Source: Roseomonas sp.
Lineage (GTDB): Bacteria > Pseudomonadota > Alphaproteobacteria > Acetobacterales > Acetobacteraceae
DNA: 64,000 nt
Assembly (NCBI GenBank): GCA_031180725.1
Contig: JAPSLO010000001.1
Location: 310,001-374,000, forward strand
Direction: 5' to 3'
This document shows, piece by piece, positions 18,052 through 28,287 of the stretch (the stretch's first letter is position 1; each line of letters starts with the position of its first letter). The notes beneath the pieces are model-generated. The model was not told the origin of the DNA and made no database searches. It was given only the letters and a program-made list of their open reading frames with translations. A program made the position numbers and the translations under genes.

Positions 18052-18953
18052 TCAGGCGCCATCCAGCACGAGATGGCCGCTGCCCAGGTCCCGCAAAGCG
18101 GCGCCGGGGGGGAAGGTGTAGCCGCCGGCATCGAAGGGCAGCCGTTTCCGCCCGCGTTCCCGCACCGGGTCCGGGATGGGCACGGCGGAGAGCAGTGCCC
18201 GGGTGTAGGGATGGCGCGCGTCCGCGAACACCGCTTCCACCGGCCCGGCTTCCACGATGCGGCCCCTCAGCATCACAGCGACCCGGGTGCAGAGATAGCG
18301 TACCATGGACAGGTCATGCGCGATGAACAGCAGCGCCAGTCCCAGCCTTTCCTGCAAATCCTGGAACAAGTTCACGATCTGCGCCTGGATGGAGACATCC
18401 AGCGCCGTGATCGGCTCGTCCGCTACCAGGAATTCCGGTTGCAACGCGATGGCGCGGGCAATGCCCACGCGTTGCCGTTGACCCCCGCTGAATTCATGCG
18501 GGAAGCGCTGCATGAAGGCGGGATCCAGGCCCACGGTGCGGAACAGCTCCGCCACCCGGTCTCGCCGTTCTGCGGCGCCACCGCCGACATCATGCACCAG
18601 GAGGGGCTCCGCCACGAAGTCACCCACGCGCATGCGCGGGTTCAGCGCGGCGTAGGGATCCTGAAAGACGATCTGCATGCGCCGGCGGAACGGCTTGCGC
18701 TGCGCGGGCGTCATCGCGGTCAGGTCGGTACCGGCGAAGACAACATTGCCGCCATCCGGTTCCTCCAGCCCCATTACCAGGCGGCCGGTGGTGGATTTGC
18801 CGCTGCCGCTTTCGCCGACCAGCCCCAGCGTCTCGCCCGCCGTCATCTCGAAGGAGACGCCATCCACCGCGCGCGTCACGAGCCCGCTGCCAAACAGGCC
18901 GGCCCTGCTGCGATAGGTGCGGCGCAGATCGCGCACGCTGAGCAGCGGCGGGT

Positions 18954-18957
<4 letters not shown>
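18052..18957 (-). CDS. Dipeptide/oligopeptide ABC transporter ATPase, DppF/OppF type
   Basis: 301-residue cytoplasmic ABC ATPase. Walker A is GESGSGKST at 48-56, the signature is FSGGQRQRVGIARA, and Walker B is VADEPITALD; the LSMVRYL and HPYTRALL segments mark the OppF/DppF subfamily, whose C-terminal region binds Fe-S in some members. It starts inside the end of the DppD-like gene (4-bp overlap) and ends 2 bp before the molybdoenzyme gene. It forms a heterodimer with the DppD-like ATPase to power the permease pair encoded just upstream. Confidence 0.9.
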
Positions 18958-19945
<988 letters not shown>

Positions 19946-19946
<1 letters not shown>

Positions 19947-20803
19947 CAGCGCACCTTCAGCCGCGGGTCGAGGTAGTCGCGCAGCCAATCCCCCAGCAGG
20001 TTTACCGAAAGCACGGTCAGCATCAGCGCCAGGCCGGGGAAGGTGATGATCCACCAAGCGGACGAGATATAGGTGCGCCCCTCGGCCAGCATCCGCCCCC
20101 AGCTTGGCGCTGGCGGCTGCACGCCGAGGCCGAGGAAGGAGAGCCCCGCTTCCAGCACGATCACCCGCGCCAGTTCCAGCGTCGCCACCACCACCGCCGG
20201 CGTCAGCACATTGGGCAGGATGTGCACCAACAGGATGCGTGGGGCGGAAGCGCCGATGGCCCGCGCCGACTGCACAAATTCCCTCTCGCGCACCGCCAGC
20301 ACCTGGCCGCGCACGATGCGCGCATAGCGCACCCAGGAGACTAGGGCGAGCACGCCAATGAGGTTGTGCAGGCTGGGCCCGAGTGCGGCGACCACCATCA
20401 GCGCCAGCAGCATCAGCGGGATCGCGAGCTGGATATCCACCAGCCGCATCAGCAGCCGGTCCAGCAGCCCGCCGAAATAGCCGGATGCGAGCCCGAGCAG
20501 CGTGCCGAGGATGCCGCCCAGCACCACCGCTGCTCCGGCCACCATCAGCGTCACCCGACTGCCGGCGACGATGCGCGAGAGGATGTCGCGCCCGAGCTGA
20601 TCCGTGCCCAGCGGATGCGCGCCGAGCCCTGCCCAGGAGAGGGTCGGCGCCACCATGCGGGCACGCAGATTGGTGCGCGTCGGATCCGGCAGGTCCAGCA
20701 GCGGCCCGAAGGCCGCCAGCAGCACCAGCACCACGATGAGAAGCAGGCCGGCCAGGCCGAGCCAGCCGGAGCCGCGGGTGAGGGCGCGCCAGAAATCCCT
20801 CAT
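19946..20803 (-). CDS. ABC transporter permease, DppC type
   Basis: 285-residue inner-membrane permease with an N-terminal transmembrane helix, the OppC-type N domain (RMVAPTLSWAGLGAHPLGTD), DQLGRDILSRI, and about six membrane helices in the core. The EAA loop region reads ARAIGASAPRILLVHILPN, contacting the ATPases. It begins 4 bp inside the DppB gene and ends overlapping the DppD gene, so stoichiometric production by coupling is likely. Confidence 0.9.
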
Positions 20804-21720
20804 CCGCGCCTCCGGATACGCGGGTCCAGAATGCCGTAGAGCAGATCCACGAAGAGATTGATGACGACGAAGGTTGTGGCAATGACCATGACGCCGGCTT
20901 GCACCACGGGGAAGTCCTTCGCCTCCATCGCCTGCACGATGACGCGGCCGACACCGGGCCAGGAGAAGACCGTTTCCGTGACCACGGAACCACCGAGCAA
21001 TTCACCTGCCAGGATGCCGGTCATGGTGACGACAGGGATCAGGCTATTGCGTGCCACATGCCACAGGAAGACGGTGGCGGGCTTCAGCCCCTTGGCGCGG
21101 GCAGTGCGCACATGGTCGTCGCGCAGCACGTCCAGCATGCCGCTACGCAGCAGCCGCGCGATGGAGGCGGTGGTGAAGGTGCCGAGCGTCAGTGCGGGCA
21201 GGATCAGGCTGGCCGGGCTGTCATAGCCGCCCGTGGGCAGCAGACCGAGTTCCACCGCGAAGAGCAGGATCAGCAGCAGGCCGAGCCAGAAGACCGGCGT
21301 GGCCTGGCCTAGCAGGGCCAGAACCATCACCGCGGCTTCGACCACCGTGCCGCGGAACAGCGCGGCGAGCGAGCCGGCAACGGCACCGAAGACGAGGCCG
21401 AAGCCGAGTGCAGAGAATGCCAGCGCCATGGTGGCCGGCATGCGTTCCAGCACCACATCCAGCGCCGGGCGCATGAACTGAAAGGAATCACCGAAGTTGC
21501 CCTGCGCCGCGCCGGCCAAGAAAGTAAGGTACTGCTCCCACAGCGGCCGGTCCAGGCCGAGACCGGCGCGCAGCTCCGCCATCTGTGCTTCCGTGGCACC
21601 CACTGGCAGCAGCAGCACGGTGGGATCGCCCAGCAGGCGGGAAATGACAAAGACAATGGTAACGACGCCGAGGATCGCGACCAGCCCGTCGAACAGCCGG
21701 CCGAGAAGGTAGCGCGCCAC
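20800..21720 (-). CDS. ABC transporter permease, DppB type
   Basis: 306-residue inner-membrane permease. The first helix and LGDPTVLLLP (periplasmic OppB segment), GLDRPLWEQYLTFL and the cytoplasmic EAA-like loop TARAKGLKPATVFLWHVARN are typical of DppB/OppB. It is the first transporter gene of the train, starting 5 bp after the HyuB-like gene stop. Physical linkage with hydantoinase genes suggests the importer feeds a hydantoinase/oxoprolinase-type pathway. Confidence 0.9.
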   Translation of the reverse strand: MARYLLGRLFDGLVAILGVVTIVFVISRLLGDPTVLLLPVGATEAQMAELRAGLGLDRPLWEQYLTFLAGAAQGNFGDSFQFMRPALDVVLERMPATMALAFSALGFGLVFGAVAGSLAALFRGTVVEAAVMVLALLGQATPVFWLGLLLILLFAVELGLLPTGGYDSPASLILPALTLGTFTTASIARLLRSGMLDVLRDDHVRTARAKGLKPATVFLWHVARNSLIPVVTMTGILAGELLGGSVVTETVFSWPGVGRVIVQAMEAKDFPVVQAGVMVIATTFVVINLFVDLLYGILDPRIRRRG

Positions 21721-21725
21721 GGGCC

Positions 21726-23357
21726 CTAATCCTCCAGCCCGTAGATCTCGCGCGCTGCGCGGGAGGAGATGCGCCCTTCACGCAGGTCGCGCCGGACCAG
21801 ATCCCGGTCACGCTGCCGTGGATCACCATAGCCACCGCCGCCGGAGGTGACGGCGGCTGCCCATTGGCCGGGGCCGATCACGCCATCGCGCCGGTGCAAC
21901 TTCACGCCCTCATCCAGCTCGATCCGCGCCTTGCCGCCGGGATGGCCGCCATCCAATCCCCAGGCGGGGACGATGTTGTTCGGCCCGCCGAGATTCACCG
22001 TTGCTTGGTGATCCACGGCGCGCAGTTTGCGGCGGATCGCCATGCCACCCCGGAAGCGGCCTGGCCCGCCGGAATCCTGCACGAGTTCATAAGCTTCCAC
22101 CATCACCGGGTGCTCGGTCTCCAGCGCTTCGACCGGGATATTGGCGGAGTTGGTCAGGTGCATGTGCACGCCGTCCAGCCCATCCTGCGCGGCACGGCCG
22201 CCCATGCCGCCGCCCATGCTTTCGTTGTAGACATAAAAGCGCGCGGTACGGGGATGCAGGCCGCTCAGCGTCATCACGGTAATGCCGGTGGAGGCGGCCA
22301 TGACGCGGTCCGGAATGGCCTGGGCAAGGGCGGCCAGCATCATGTCCGCCAGGCGCTGCGCCACTTCGTGCCGGCTGTAGACGGCGGCGGGTGGCAGGGC
22401 GTTCACCACCGTGCCTGGCGGGGCGATGATGCGCACTGGGCGGTGAAAGCCAGCATTGGCCGGCGTGTCCGGATCGATCAGAGTCTTCACCACGTAGTAG
22501 ACGATGGCCTGCAGGGCGGTGAAGACCATGTTCATGCCGGTGCGGTTCTGAGGCGGGCAGCCGGTGAAGTCGAAGGTGATCTCCTCACCCTTCACCTCCA
22601 CCGCCACCGCTAGGTCCAGCAATTCGGGCCAGAGGCTGGTGTCAAAGGGGTGGCGGAATTCGTAGCGCCCATCGGGAATGGCGGCGATGCCGGCGCGGGC
22701 CTTACGTTCGGAATAGTCCATCAGCAGGCGGCCCGCCTCTTGCAGCGTGGCGGCGCTGTGGCGCGCGCAGAGCGCCTGCACGCGCTGCACGCCCAGCCGG
22801 TTGGCCGCCATCTGGGCGCGGAAATCATTGGTGCGCTCATGCGGGACTTGGCAGTTCAGCAGGACCAGGTCCATCACATCCTGCTGCAATACCCCCGCGC
22901 GATAGAGCCGTACGGGCGGGATGCGCAGCCCTTCCTGGAAGATATGGGCGTGGCCGCGATCCACGAAGTCCGAGTGATGCGCCAGATTCGCCACCCAGGC
23001 GATGATCTCGCCCCCCACGAAGACGGGTTCCAGGAAGACGATGTCGTTCAGATGCGTGCCGCCGCCAGTATGTGCATCATTGCCGATAAAGACATCGCCG
23101 GGCGCCACCGTGGAAAGATCCACCCGCGCCAGGGTCTCGGTGGTGATGCCGAGCAGGCTGCCGAGGTGGAAGGGAATCTGCTCCGCCTGTGCCACCACAT
23201 GGCCCTTGGTATCGAAGATCGCCGCGGAACAGTCGCGCCGTTCCTTGATGTTGGCGGAATAGGCGGCGCGGATGATCGCCTTGCCCATTTGCTCCACGAT
23301 GGTGGAAAGGGCGCTGCCGATCACCTCGACGGTGATGGGATCGAGCCTCGTGATCAC
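21726..23357 (-). CDS. hyuB: Hydantoinase B/oxoprolinase family subunit
   Basis: 543 residues matching the HyuB half of ATP-dependent N-methylhydantoinase/5-oxoprolinase: LDPITVEVIGSAL at the N terminus, SANIKERRDCSAAIFD, and GNDAHTGGGTHLND, followed by the C-terminal GPGQWAAAVTSGGGGYGDP. The start is a GTG at 23357 that overlaps the HyuA stop (GTGA). A longer in-frame reading upstream is not homologous. HyuA and HyuB form one ATP-dependent hydrolase opening cyclic amides such as hydantoins or 5-oxoproline; related acetone and acetophenone carboxylases share the fold. The absence of a third, small carboxylase subunit favours hydantoinase/oxoprolinase. Confidence 0.88.
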   Translation of the reverse strand: MITRLDPITVEVIGSALSTIVEQMGKAIIRAAYSANIKERRDCSAAIFDTKGHVVAQAEQIPFHLGSLLGITTETLARVDLSTVAPGDVFIGNDAHTGGGTHLNDIVFLEPVFVGGEIIAWVANLAHHSDFVDRGHAHIFQEGLRIPPVRLYRAGVLQQDVMDLVLLNCQVPHERTNDFRAQMAANRLGVQRVQALCARHSAATLQEAGRLLMDYSERKARAGIAAIPDGRYEFRHPFDTSLWPELLDLAVAVEVKGEEITFDFTGCPPQNRTGMNMVFTALQAIVYYVVKTLIDPDTPANAGFHRPVRIIAPPGTVVNALPPAAVYSRHEVAQRLADMMLAALAQAIPDRVMAASTGITVMTLSGLHPRTARFYVYNESMGGGMGGRAAQDGLDGVHMHLTNSANIPVEALETEHPVMVEAYELVQDSGGPGRFRGGMAIRRKLRAVDHQATVNLGGPNNIVPAWGLDGGHPGGKARIELDEGVKLHRRDGVIGPGQWAAAVTSGGGGYGDPRQRDRDLVRRDLREGRISSRAAREIYGLED

Positions 23358-25459
23358 GCCGCCACCTCCTCGATCATTAGGTTCAGCCCGGGATCCACGG
23401 TGGCGACCTGGCCGGGCAGCACCAAAGTGGTGCTGTCCATCTGCTCGATGATGGCGGGGCCGGGGATGGCGTGGCCGGGGCCGAGCTTTTCGCGGTCGTG
23501 CACGGGGCAGGCAATGGTCCCGCCGGCTTCCGGCAGCCAGAGGCTGCGTGTCCCGGTGATGGTCTCGGCCAGTGGCGTGGCAGTGGGTGGATGGGCGGGC
23601 AAGGCGGCCTTCGGCACGCGACCCGTGGCGTCCAGCCGCAGTGTCACTACGCGGATCGGCTCCTCTGGCGAGATATAGCCGTAGTACTGGCGGTGCGCTT
23701 CCTCGAAGCGGTTGCGCAGAATGACGAGCGTGGCTTCGGTGAGCGGACCTGGCGGGCAATCCACGGTCAGCTCATGCGCCTGGCCTTCGTAGCGCATATC
23801 TACGCTGCGGGAGATGCCGCGGTCGGGCGGCGCGATGCCTTCCTCGGCGAACCAGGCCTCGGCCTGAGCCTCCAGCGCCGCATAGCCTTCGGCGACACTC
23901 GGTAGGCTTTCCGTACCCAGCTTCGCCATGCGGCCCGCGGCCAGGTTGATGCGCAGGTCGGTCAGCAGCAGGCCCAGCGCGCAGAGTAGGCCGGGGCTGC
24001 GCGGCACCAGCACGCGGCGGATCTCCAGCTCTCGCGCCAGCCGCGCGGCATGGACGGGGCCGGCGCCGCCGAAGGCCATCAGCATATAGTCGCGCGGATC
24101 CAGGCCGCGCTCGACGGAAATGACGCGGATCGCCTTCGCCATATTGGCCGTGACGACGGAGAGGATGCCCTGCGCCGTCTCCATCGTGGAAAGATTCATC
24201 TTCCCCGCCAGCCGCGCGATGGCGGCCTCGGCCTTCGCACGGTCGATCGGCATGCGGCCGCCCAGCAGATGGGTGGGGTGCTGCACGCCTAGCACGACAT
24301 TGGCGTCGGTGACGGTGGGTTCCTCGTTCCCCAGCCCGTAGCAGACCGGGCCGGGATTGGCGCCGGCGCTGGTGGGGCCGACCTTCAGATGGCGCCCCGC
24401 ATCCACCCGCGCGATGGAGCCGCCGCCGGCGCCCACCGTGTGGATGTCGAGCATCGGCACCTTCAACGCATGGCCATGCACTTCCGTGTCCATGGCCATT
24501 TGCGCGCGCCCGTCCTCGATCAGCGCGACATCGGAGGAAGTGCCGCCCATGTCGAAGGTGATGATGTGCCCGAGCCCCGCGGCGGCACCAATGGCAATGG
24601 CGCCCATGACGCCTGCGGCAGGGCCGGACAGCACCGTGCGCACAGGCTGGCGTGCCGCGGCCTCGGCGGAGATGACGCCGCCATTGCTCTGCGTCAGATG
24701 CGGCGGATGGACAATTCCGGCATCCCGCAGGCGCGGCGCCAGGCGACCCAGATAAACCTGCATCACCGGCCCCAGCGCGGCGTTCAGCGCCGTGGTCGAG
24801 AACCGTTCGTATTCGCGGTATTCCGGCGCGACTTCATGCGAGGCGGTGAGAAAGACGGTGGGTAGCTCCTCCGCCAGGATCTGCTTCGCGCGTGCCTCAT
24901 GTGCCGGGGCGAGGTGGGCGAAGAGAAAGCAGATCGCTACTGCCGCCACGTCTTCCGCTTTCAGTCGGCGCGCGGCCTCACGCAACGCGGCCTCGTCCAG
25001 CGGCAGGGCGACGCTGCCGTCGAAGCGCAGGCGTTCTGGCACTTCCAGCCGCAGGTCGCGGGTGGCGGGCGGCGCGGGCTTGCGCACCTGCAAGTCGTAA
25101 AGCGCCGGGCGCATCTGACGGCGGATCTCGATCACGTCGCGGAAGCCGGCTGTGGTCACCATGCCCGCGCGCGCTAGGCGGCCCTGGATCAGCGCATTGG
25201 TTGCCACGGTGGTGCCATGGCCGACATAGGCCACATCCGCACCTGCATGGCCCGCGGCTGCCAGCCCCTGCACGATGCCGCTGGCGATGGCCTCCGACGG
25301 GTCATGCGCCGTGCTGCTCAGCTTCCAGACGGAAAGGCGCCCCGTGGCGGGATCGTAGAGGCAGACATCGGTGAAAGTACCGCCGCTGTCCACGCCGATG
25401 CGCAGCCGCGCGGGCAGTTCCCAGGAGGCGTCAGGGCCGGATGCCCGTGCATTCACCAC
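23354..25459 (-). CDS. hyuA: Hydantoinase A/oxoprolinase family subunit
   Basis: 701-residue ATP-binding subunit. The actin-like ATPase N domain is visible as RIGVDSGGTFTDVCLYD (about 20-36), with GHGTTVATNAL and MGGTSSDVALIEDG completing the phosphate-binding loops. ATP hydrolysis activates the cyclic amide for ring opening together with HyuB. It heads the minus-strand train and faces a divergent GntR regulator across about 90 bp containing a perfect 12-bp palindrome. Expression of the whole train is thus probably controlled here. Confidence 0.9.
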   Translation of the reverse strand: MVNARASGPDASWELPARLRIGVDSGGTFTDVCLYDPATGRLSVWKLSSTAHDPSEAIASGIVQGLAAAGHAGADVAYVGHGTTVATNALIQGRLARAGMVTTAGFRDVIEIRRQMRPALYDLQVRKPAPPATRDLRLEVPERLRFDGSVALPLDEAALREAARRLKAEDVAAVAICFLFAHLAPAHEARAKQILAEELPTVFLTASHEVAPEYREYERFSTTALNAALGPVMQVYLGRLAPRLRDAGIVHPPHLTQSNGGVISAEAAARQPVRTVLSGPAAGVMGAIAIGAAAGLGHIITFDMGGTSSDVALIEDGRAQMAMDTEVHGHALKVPMLDIHTVGAGGGSIARVDAGRHLKVGPTSAGANPGPVCYGLGNEEPTVTDANVVLGVQHPTHLLGGRMPIDRAKAEAAIARLAGKMNLSTMETAQGILSVVTANMAKAIRVISVERGLDPRDYMLMAFGGAGPVHAARLARELEIRRVLVPRSPGLLCALGLLLTDLRINLAAGRMAKLGTESLPSVAEGYAALEAQAEAWFAEEGIAPPDRGISRSVDMRYEGQAHELTVDCPPGPLTEATLVILRNRFEEAHRQYYGYISPEEPIRVVTLRLDATGRVPKAALPAHPPTATPLAETITGTRSLWLPEAGGTIACPVHDREKLGPGHAIPGPAIIEQMDSTTLVLPGQVATVDPGLNLMIEEVAA

Positions 25460-25471
25460 TGCGGCTCCTTG

Positions 25472-25483
25472 ATTGGCGCCAAT
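25472..25483. promoter_or_regulatory. Perfect 12-bp palindrome, candidate GntR operator
   Basis: ATTGGCGCCAAT is perfectly self-complementary. It lies 12 bp before the hyuA start and about 70 bp before the divergent GntR gene, where an autoregulated GntR/FadR-type dimer would bind. The half-site spacing fits a compact GntR operator but has not been compared with known sites. Confidence 0.5.
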
Positions 25484-25552
25484 TTTCCTGACACAAACGC
25501 TACCTATATGTCAACCAGCCCCGCTTCTTTCTGCGGGCGGCCGGAGACTGCG

Positions 25553-26200
25553 ATGGAGCAGGCGATCACGCGCCCGGGGCTTGGCGCGGAACGGGCGCGC
25601 TACCTAGCGCAACGGATGGAACGCGATATCGGGCTGGGAGATCTGGGCCCTGGTGCCTGGCTGAAGCAGGTGGATCTAGAACAGCGCTACGGTGCCACGC
25701 GCATGGAGGTGCGCCAGGCGCTGGACCGGCTGGTGGAGAAGGGGCTGGTGAAGCACCTGGCCCGCCGCGGCTATCGCGTAGAGGATTTCGACCCCGACCG
25801 CCTGGCCCAGATCATGCAGATCCGCGCTGCGCTGGAGGTGGAGGCCGCCGCGATGGTGATCCATCGCCTGGAAGAGGCCACGCTGGCCGCCATGGCGGCC
25901 CAGGCCGAACGCTACCGTGTGGCCCTCGACGAAGGCACAGTGGAGGAGCATGAGGAGGCGAATCTCGAATTCCACCGCCTCATGCTCTCGCCCTGCCCGA
26001 ACCGCGAACTGGTGAAGTTGCTGTTCGACTTGCGGACCCGGGTGCCGGTCGCCGTGACGCGCCGGCGCAATAGCCTCGGCGTGCTACGCCGTGCGGCAGA
26101 GCACCATTTCGAGATGGTGCGCCTGATCCGCGCCGGTGATCTGCCAGCCTTGCAGCGGCTGATGCGGGAGCACAATCTCAGCCCGAGCCCAGAGGCCTGA
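25553..26200 (+). CDS. GntR family regulator with FCD-type ligand domain
   Basis: 215 residues. The N-terminal winged helix reads LKQVDLEQRYGATRMEVRQALDRLVEKGLVKHLARRGYRV, followed by a helical FCD ligand domain with EVEAAAMVI and HHFEMVRLIRAGD (a His of the metal site). The ATG at 25553 is preferred because GGAG sits 6 nt before it; the upstream in-frame ATG at 25508 has no ribosome site. It is divergent from the hydantoinase/ABC/molybdoenzyme train and probably controls it through the palindrome between them. Its stop is 5 bp from the convergent gene. Confidence 0.88.
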   Translation: MEQAITRPGLGAERARYLAQRMERDIGLGDLGPGAWLKQVDLEQRYGATRMEVRQALDRLVEKGLVKHLARRGYRVEDFDPDRLAQIMQIRAALEVEAAAMVIHRLEEATLAAMAAQAERYRVALDEGTVEEHEEANLEFHRLMLSPCPNRELVKLLFDLRTRVPVAVTRRRNSLGVLRRAAEHHFEMVRLIRAGDLPALQRLMREHNLSPSPEA

Positions 26201-26205
26201 AAGGC

Positions 26206-27204
26206 TCAGCTGTCCAGCGTCTCCGGCGCGAAGAGTTCCTCCACGGACAGCCGCCGGCGGGAGAGGTGCTGCTCCTCCGACCAGCGGCAGATCGCCTCCA
26301 GCTCCTTGCGGTTGGCGGCAATGCCGTAGGGCCAGGGATCAGGGCCGAGCACGGCGCGCGTCTCCGCCCAGGCCTCGGCCAGCCAGGGCAGGGTGAGCGG
26401 GATGGCTGAGGCGGATGCCATCGCCTCCATCCGCTCCAGCGCGATCTGCTTGGCTTTTACGAAGGCGTCGTAGAGCTGCCGCGCCAGGCCGGGATGCTTT
26501 GCCAGCACGTCCCGCCGGATGCCGATGACATGCATGATCGGGTGGAAACCAGTGCGGCGGTGATAAGCGATCTCGGCCTGCTTCCCCTCGGGGAAGAGCC
26601 GCAGGATGCGCGGGTCGCCAGCTAGGAAGGCGTCGGGCGGGGTAGGGGAGAGGATAGCGTCGATCTCACCGTCCAGAAGCGCCGCGTTCAGCGTGGCGCC
26701 CTCCGGCAGCGGCTGCACGTCCATCTCTGCCGGCAACTCCAGCTTCAACCGTTCCTTGCGTCCCGCGCGGTTGGTGCCGGCAGTGCGGTACCGGATACCG
26801 TTGACCGCCACGCCATGGTCATCCGCCAGGATGCCACGCAGCCACAGGCCCAGTGTCATCTGGTATTCCGGAATGCCGACCAGCCGGCCCTCAAGGTCCT
26901 TCGGCGTGGTGATGCGAGCATCGCGCCGCAGATAGACACAGCCATGCCGGAAAGCGCGGGAGACAAAGGCGGGAATGGCAACATAGGGCGCTTCGCGGCG
27001 CGAGACCTGCAGCAGATAGCTGCTCAGTGAGAGCTCACTGACATCGAATTCGGCGCGGGAAAAGGCGCGCGGGAAGCTCTGTTCCGAGGGCATGCGCACC
27101 GGCGCCAGTGTGACACCGGGGAGCGTCACCTGGCCATCCAGCAGCGCCGCCACGCGATCATAGGCGCCGCAGGCCAGGGTCAGAATGGGCAGATCATGTG
27201 GCAT
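26206..27204 (-). CDS. 4,5-dihydroxyphthalate decarboxylase (Pht5)-like / SBP-fold protein
   Basis: 332 residues beginning ILTLACGAYDRVAALLDGQV, the opening of the Pht5-like family, whose fold is that of type II periplasmic binding proteins. Further family segments are FDVSELSLSSYLLQVSR, RRDARITTPKDLEGRLVGIPEYQMT and GFHPIMHVIGIRRDVL. There is no signal peptide, so it is cytoplasmic, consistent with a decarboxylase or a sensor rather than a transporter subunit. It is last in an operon with a TctC binding protein, an RraA-like aldolase and a 2-hydroxyacid dehydrogenase, which points to catabolism of an aromatic or polycarboxylic acid. Enzyme activity is inferred only from the family. Confidence 0.78.
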   Translation of the reverse strand: MPHDLPILTLACGAYDRVAALLDGQVTLPGVTLAPVRMPSEQSFPRAFSRAEFDVSELSLSSYLLQVSRREAPYVAIPAFVSRAFRHGCVYLRRDARITTPKDLEGRLVGIPEYQMTLGLWLRGILADDHGVAVNGIRYRTAGTNRAGRKERLKLELPAEMDVQPLPEGATLNAALLDGEIDAILSPTPPDAFLAGDPRILRLFPEGKQAEIAYHRRTGFHPIMHVIGIRRDVLAKHPGLARQLYDAFVKAKQIALERMEAMASASAIPLTLPWLAEAWAETRAVLGPDPWPYGIAANRKELEAICRWSEEQHLSRRRLSVEELFAPETLDS

Positions 27205-27287
27205 GGCGTTCCCCGGGCATCCACCGCTCTCGGCGGCAAGCCACCTTTAGCGCCAAGCTGTCCGATCTGCCCATGCCGGGCAGGGTC

Positions 27288-28259
27288 CTATTCGGGCTTG
27301 ATGTTGCCGGCCTCCACCACGCGCTTCCAGCGCGCGATCTCGGCCTGCTGGAAGGTGGCGAATTCCTCCGGCGTATTGGCCACGATGTCGAAGCCCAGCT
27401 CCGTCAGGCGGGATGCGACAGCCGGGGCGCGCAGCGCGCCGATGGCCGCTTCATGCACCTGGGCCAGCAGCGGTGCCGGCATGCCAGGCGGGCCGCCGAA
27501 GCCCTGCCAGGAATAGACCACAAAGTCCCGCAGCCCGGCCTCGGCCGCGGTTGGCACGTTCGGCAGCACGGGGTTGCGCTCCGCCGCCGTGGTCATGATG
27601 GCGCGCAGCCGCCCATCTTGGATCAGCGGAAGCACCGAGCCGAGGTTCTGGAACGAGACCTGCGTGTTGCCCGCCACCACGCTGGTCATCGCCGGGCCGC
27701 CACCGGAATAGGGGATATGCGCCATCTCCGTCCCGGTGGCGATCTTAAACATCTCCGCCGTCAGATGGTCGGAGGAACCGACGCCCGAGGACGGGTAGGA
27801 GGCGGTGGCGCCGTTGCGCTTCAACCACCCCACCAGCCCCGCCAGATCCGTCGCCGGCACCTGCTGCGGGTTCACCACCAGCACATTCGGCGTGCGCACG
27901 GTCTGGGTGATGCGTGTCAGTTGTGTGACGGGATCGTAGCCGAGGTTCGGGCGCAGCGCGACATTGATGGCCCAGGTGCTGATTGGCGCGTGCATCAGCG
28001 TGTAGCCATCGGGCGCGCTGCGGATCACCTGGCGGGCGCCGATCTCGCCGGTGGCGCCAGGGCGGTTCTCCACCGCGAAGGGCCTGCCGGTGCTGACCTG
28101 CATCTGCTGCGCCATGGCCCGTCCGATGATGTCGGAGGAACTGCCTGGCGCGAAGGGCACGACGATGGTCACCGGGCGCGTCGGCCAGCCGGCCTGGGCG
28201 CGCACGATGGAAGATAGCGCCAGCGATGCGCTGGCGCCGAGCAGCATGCGTTTTTTCAT
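27288..28259 (-). CDS. Bug/TctC family tripartite tricarboxylate transporter binding protein
   Basis: 323 residues with a signal peptide (MKKRMLLGASASLALSSIVRAQA). The mature protein shows WPTRPVTIVVPFAPGSSSDIIGR, the Bug-family opening, and ENRPGATGEIGARQV, which carries the loop that binds a carboxylate ligand through water. Bug proteins capture organic acids in the periplasm. No TctA/TctB membrane partner is encoded in the window, so it either uses a distant permease or acts as a sensor. It lies between the RraA-like and Pht5-like genes. Confidence 0.88.
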   Translation of the reverse strand: MKKRMLLGASASLALSSIVRAQAGWPTRPVTIVVPFAPGSSSDIIGRAMAQQMQVSTGRPFAVENRPGATGEIGARQVIRSAPDGYTLMHAPISTWAINVALRPNLGYDPVTQLTRITQTVRTPNVLVVNPQQVPATDLAGLVGWLKRNGATASYPSSGVGSSDHLTAEMFKIATGTEMAHIPYSGGGPAMTSVVAGNTQVSFQNLGSVLPLIQDGRLRAIMTTAAERNPVLPNVPTAAEAGLRDFVVYSWQGFGGPPGMPAPLLAQVHEAAIGALRAPAVASRLTELGFDIVANTPEEFATFQQAEIARWKRVVEAGNIKPE

Positions 28260-28287
28260 GGCTTGTTCCTCCCGTTCCGCGGCGCCT

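Noticed and set aside
20804-21005. Extension of the DppD-like frame upstream to 21005
   Set aside because: The residues before MLEISDLSV are out-of-frame permease sequence; the ATG at 19946 overlaps the DppC stop and starts the true protein.
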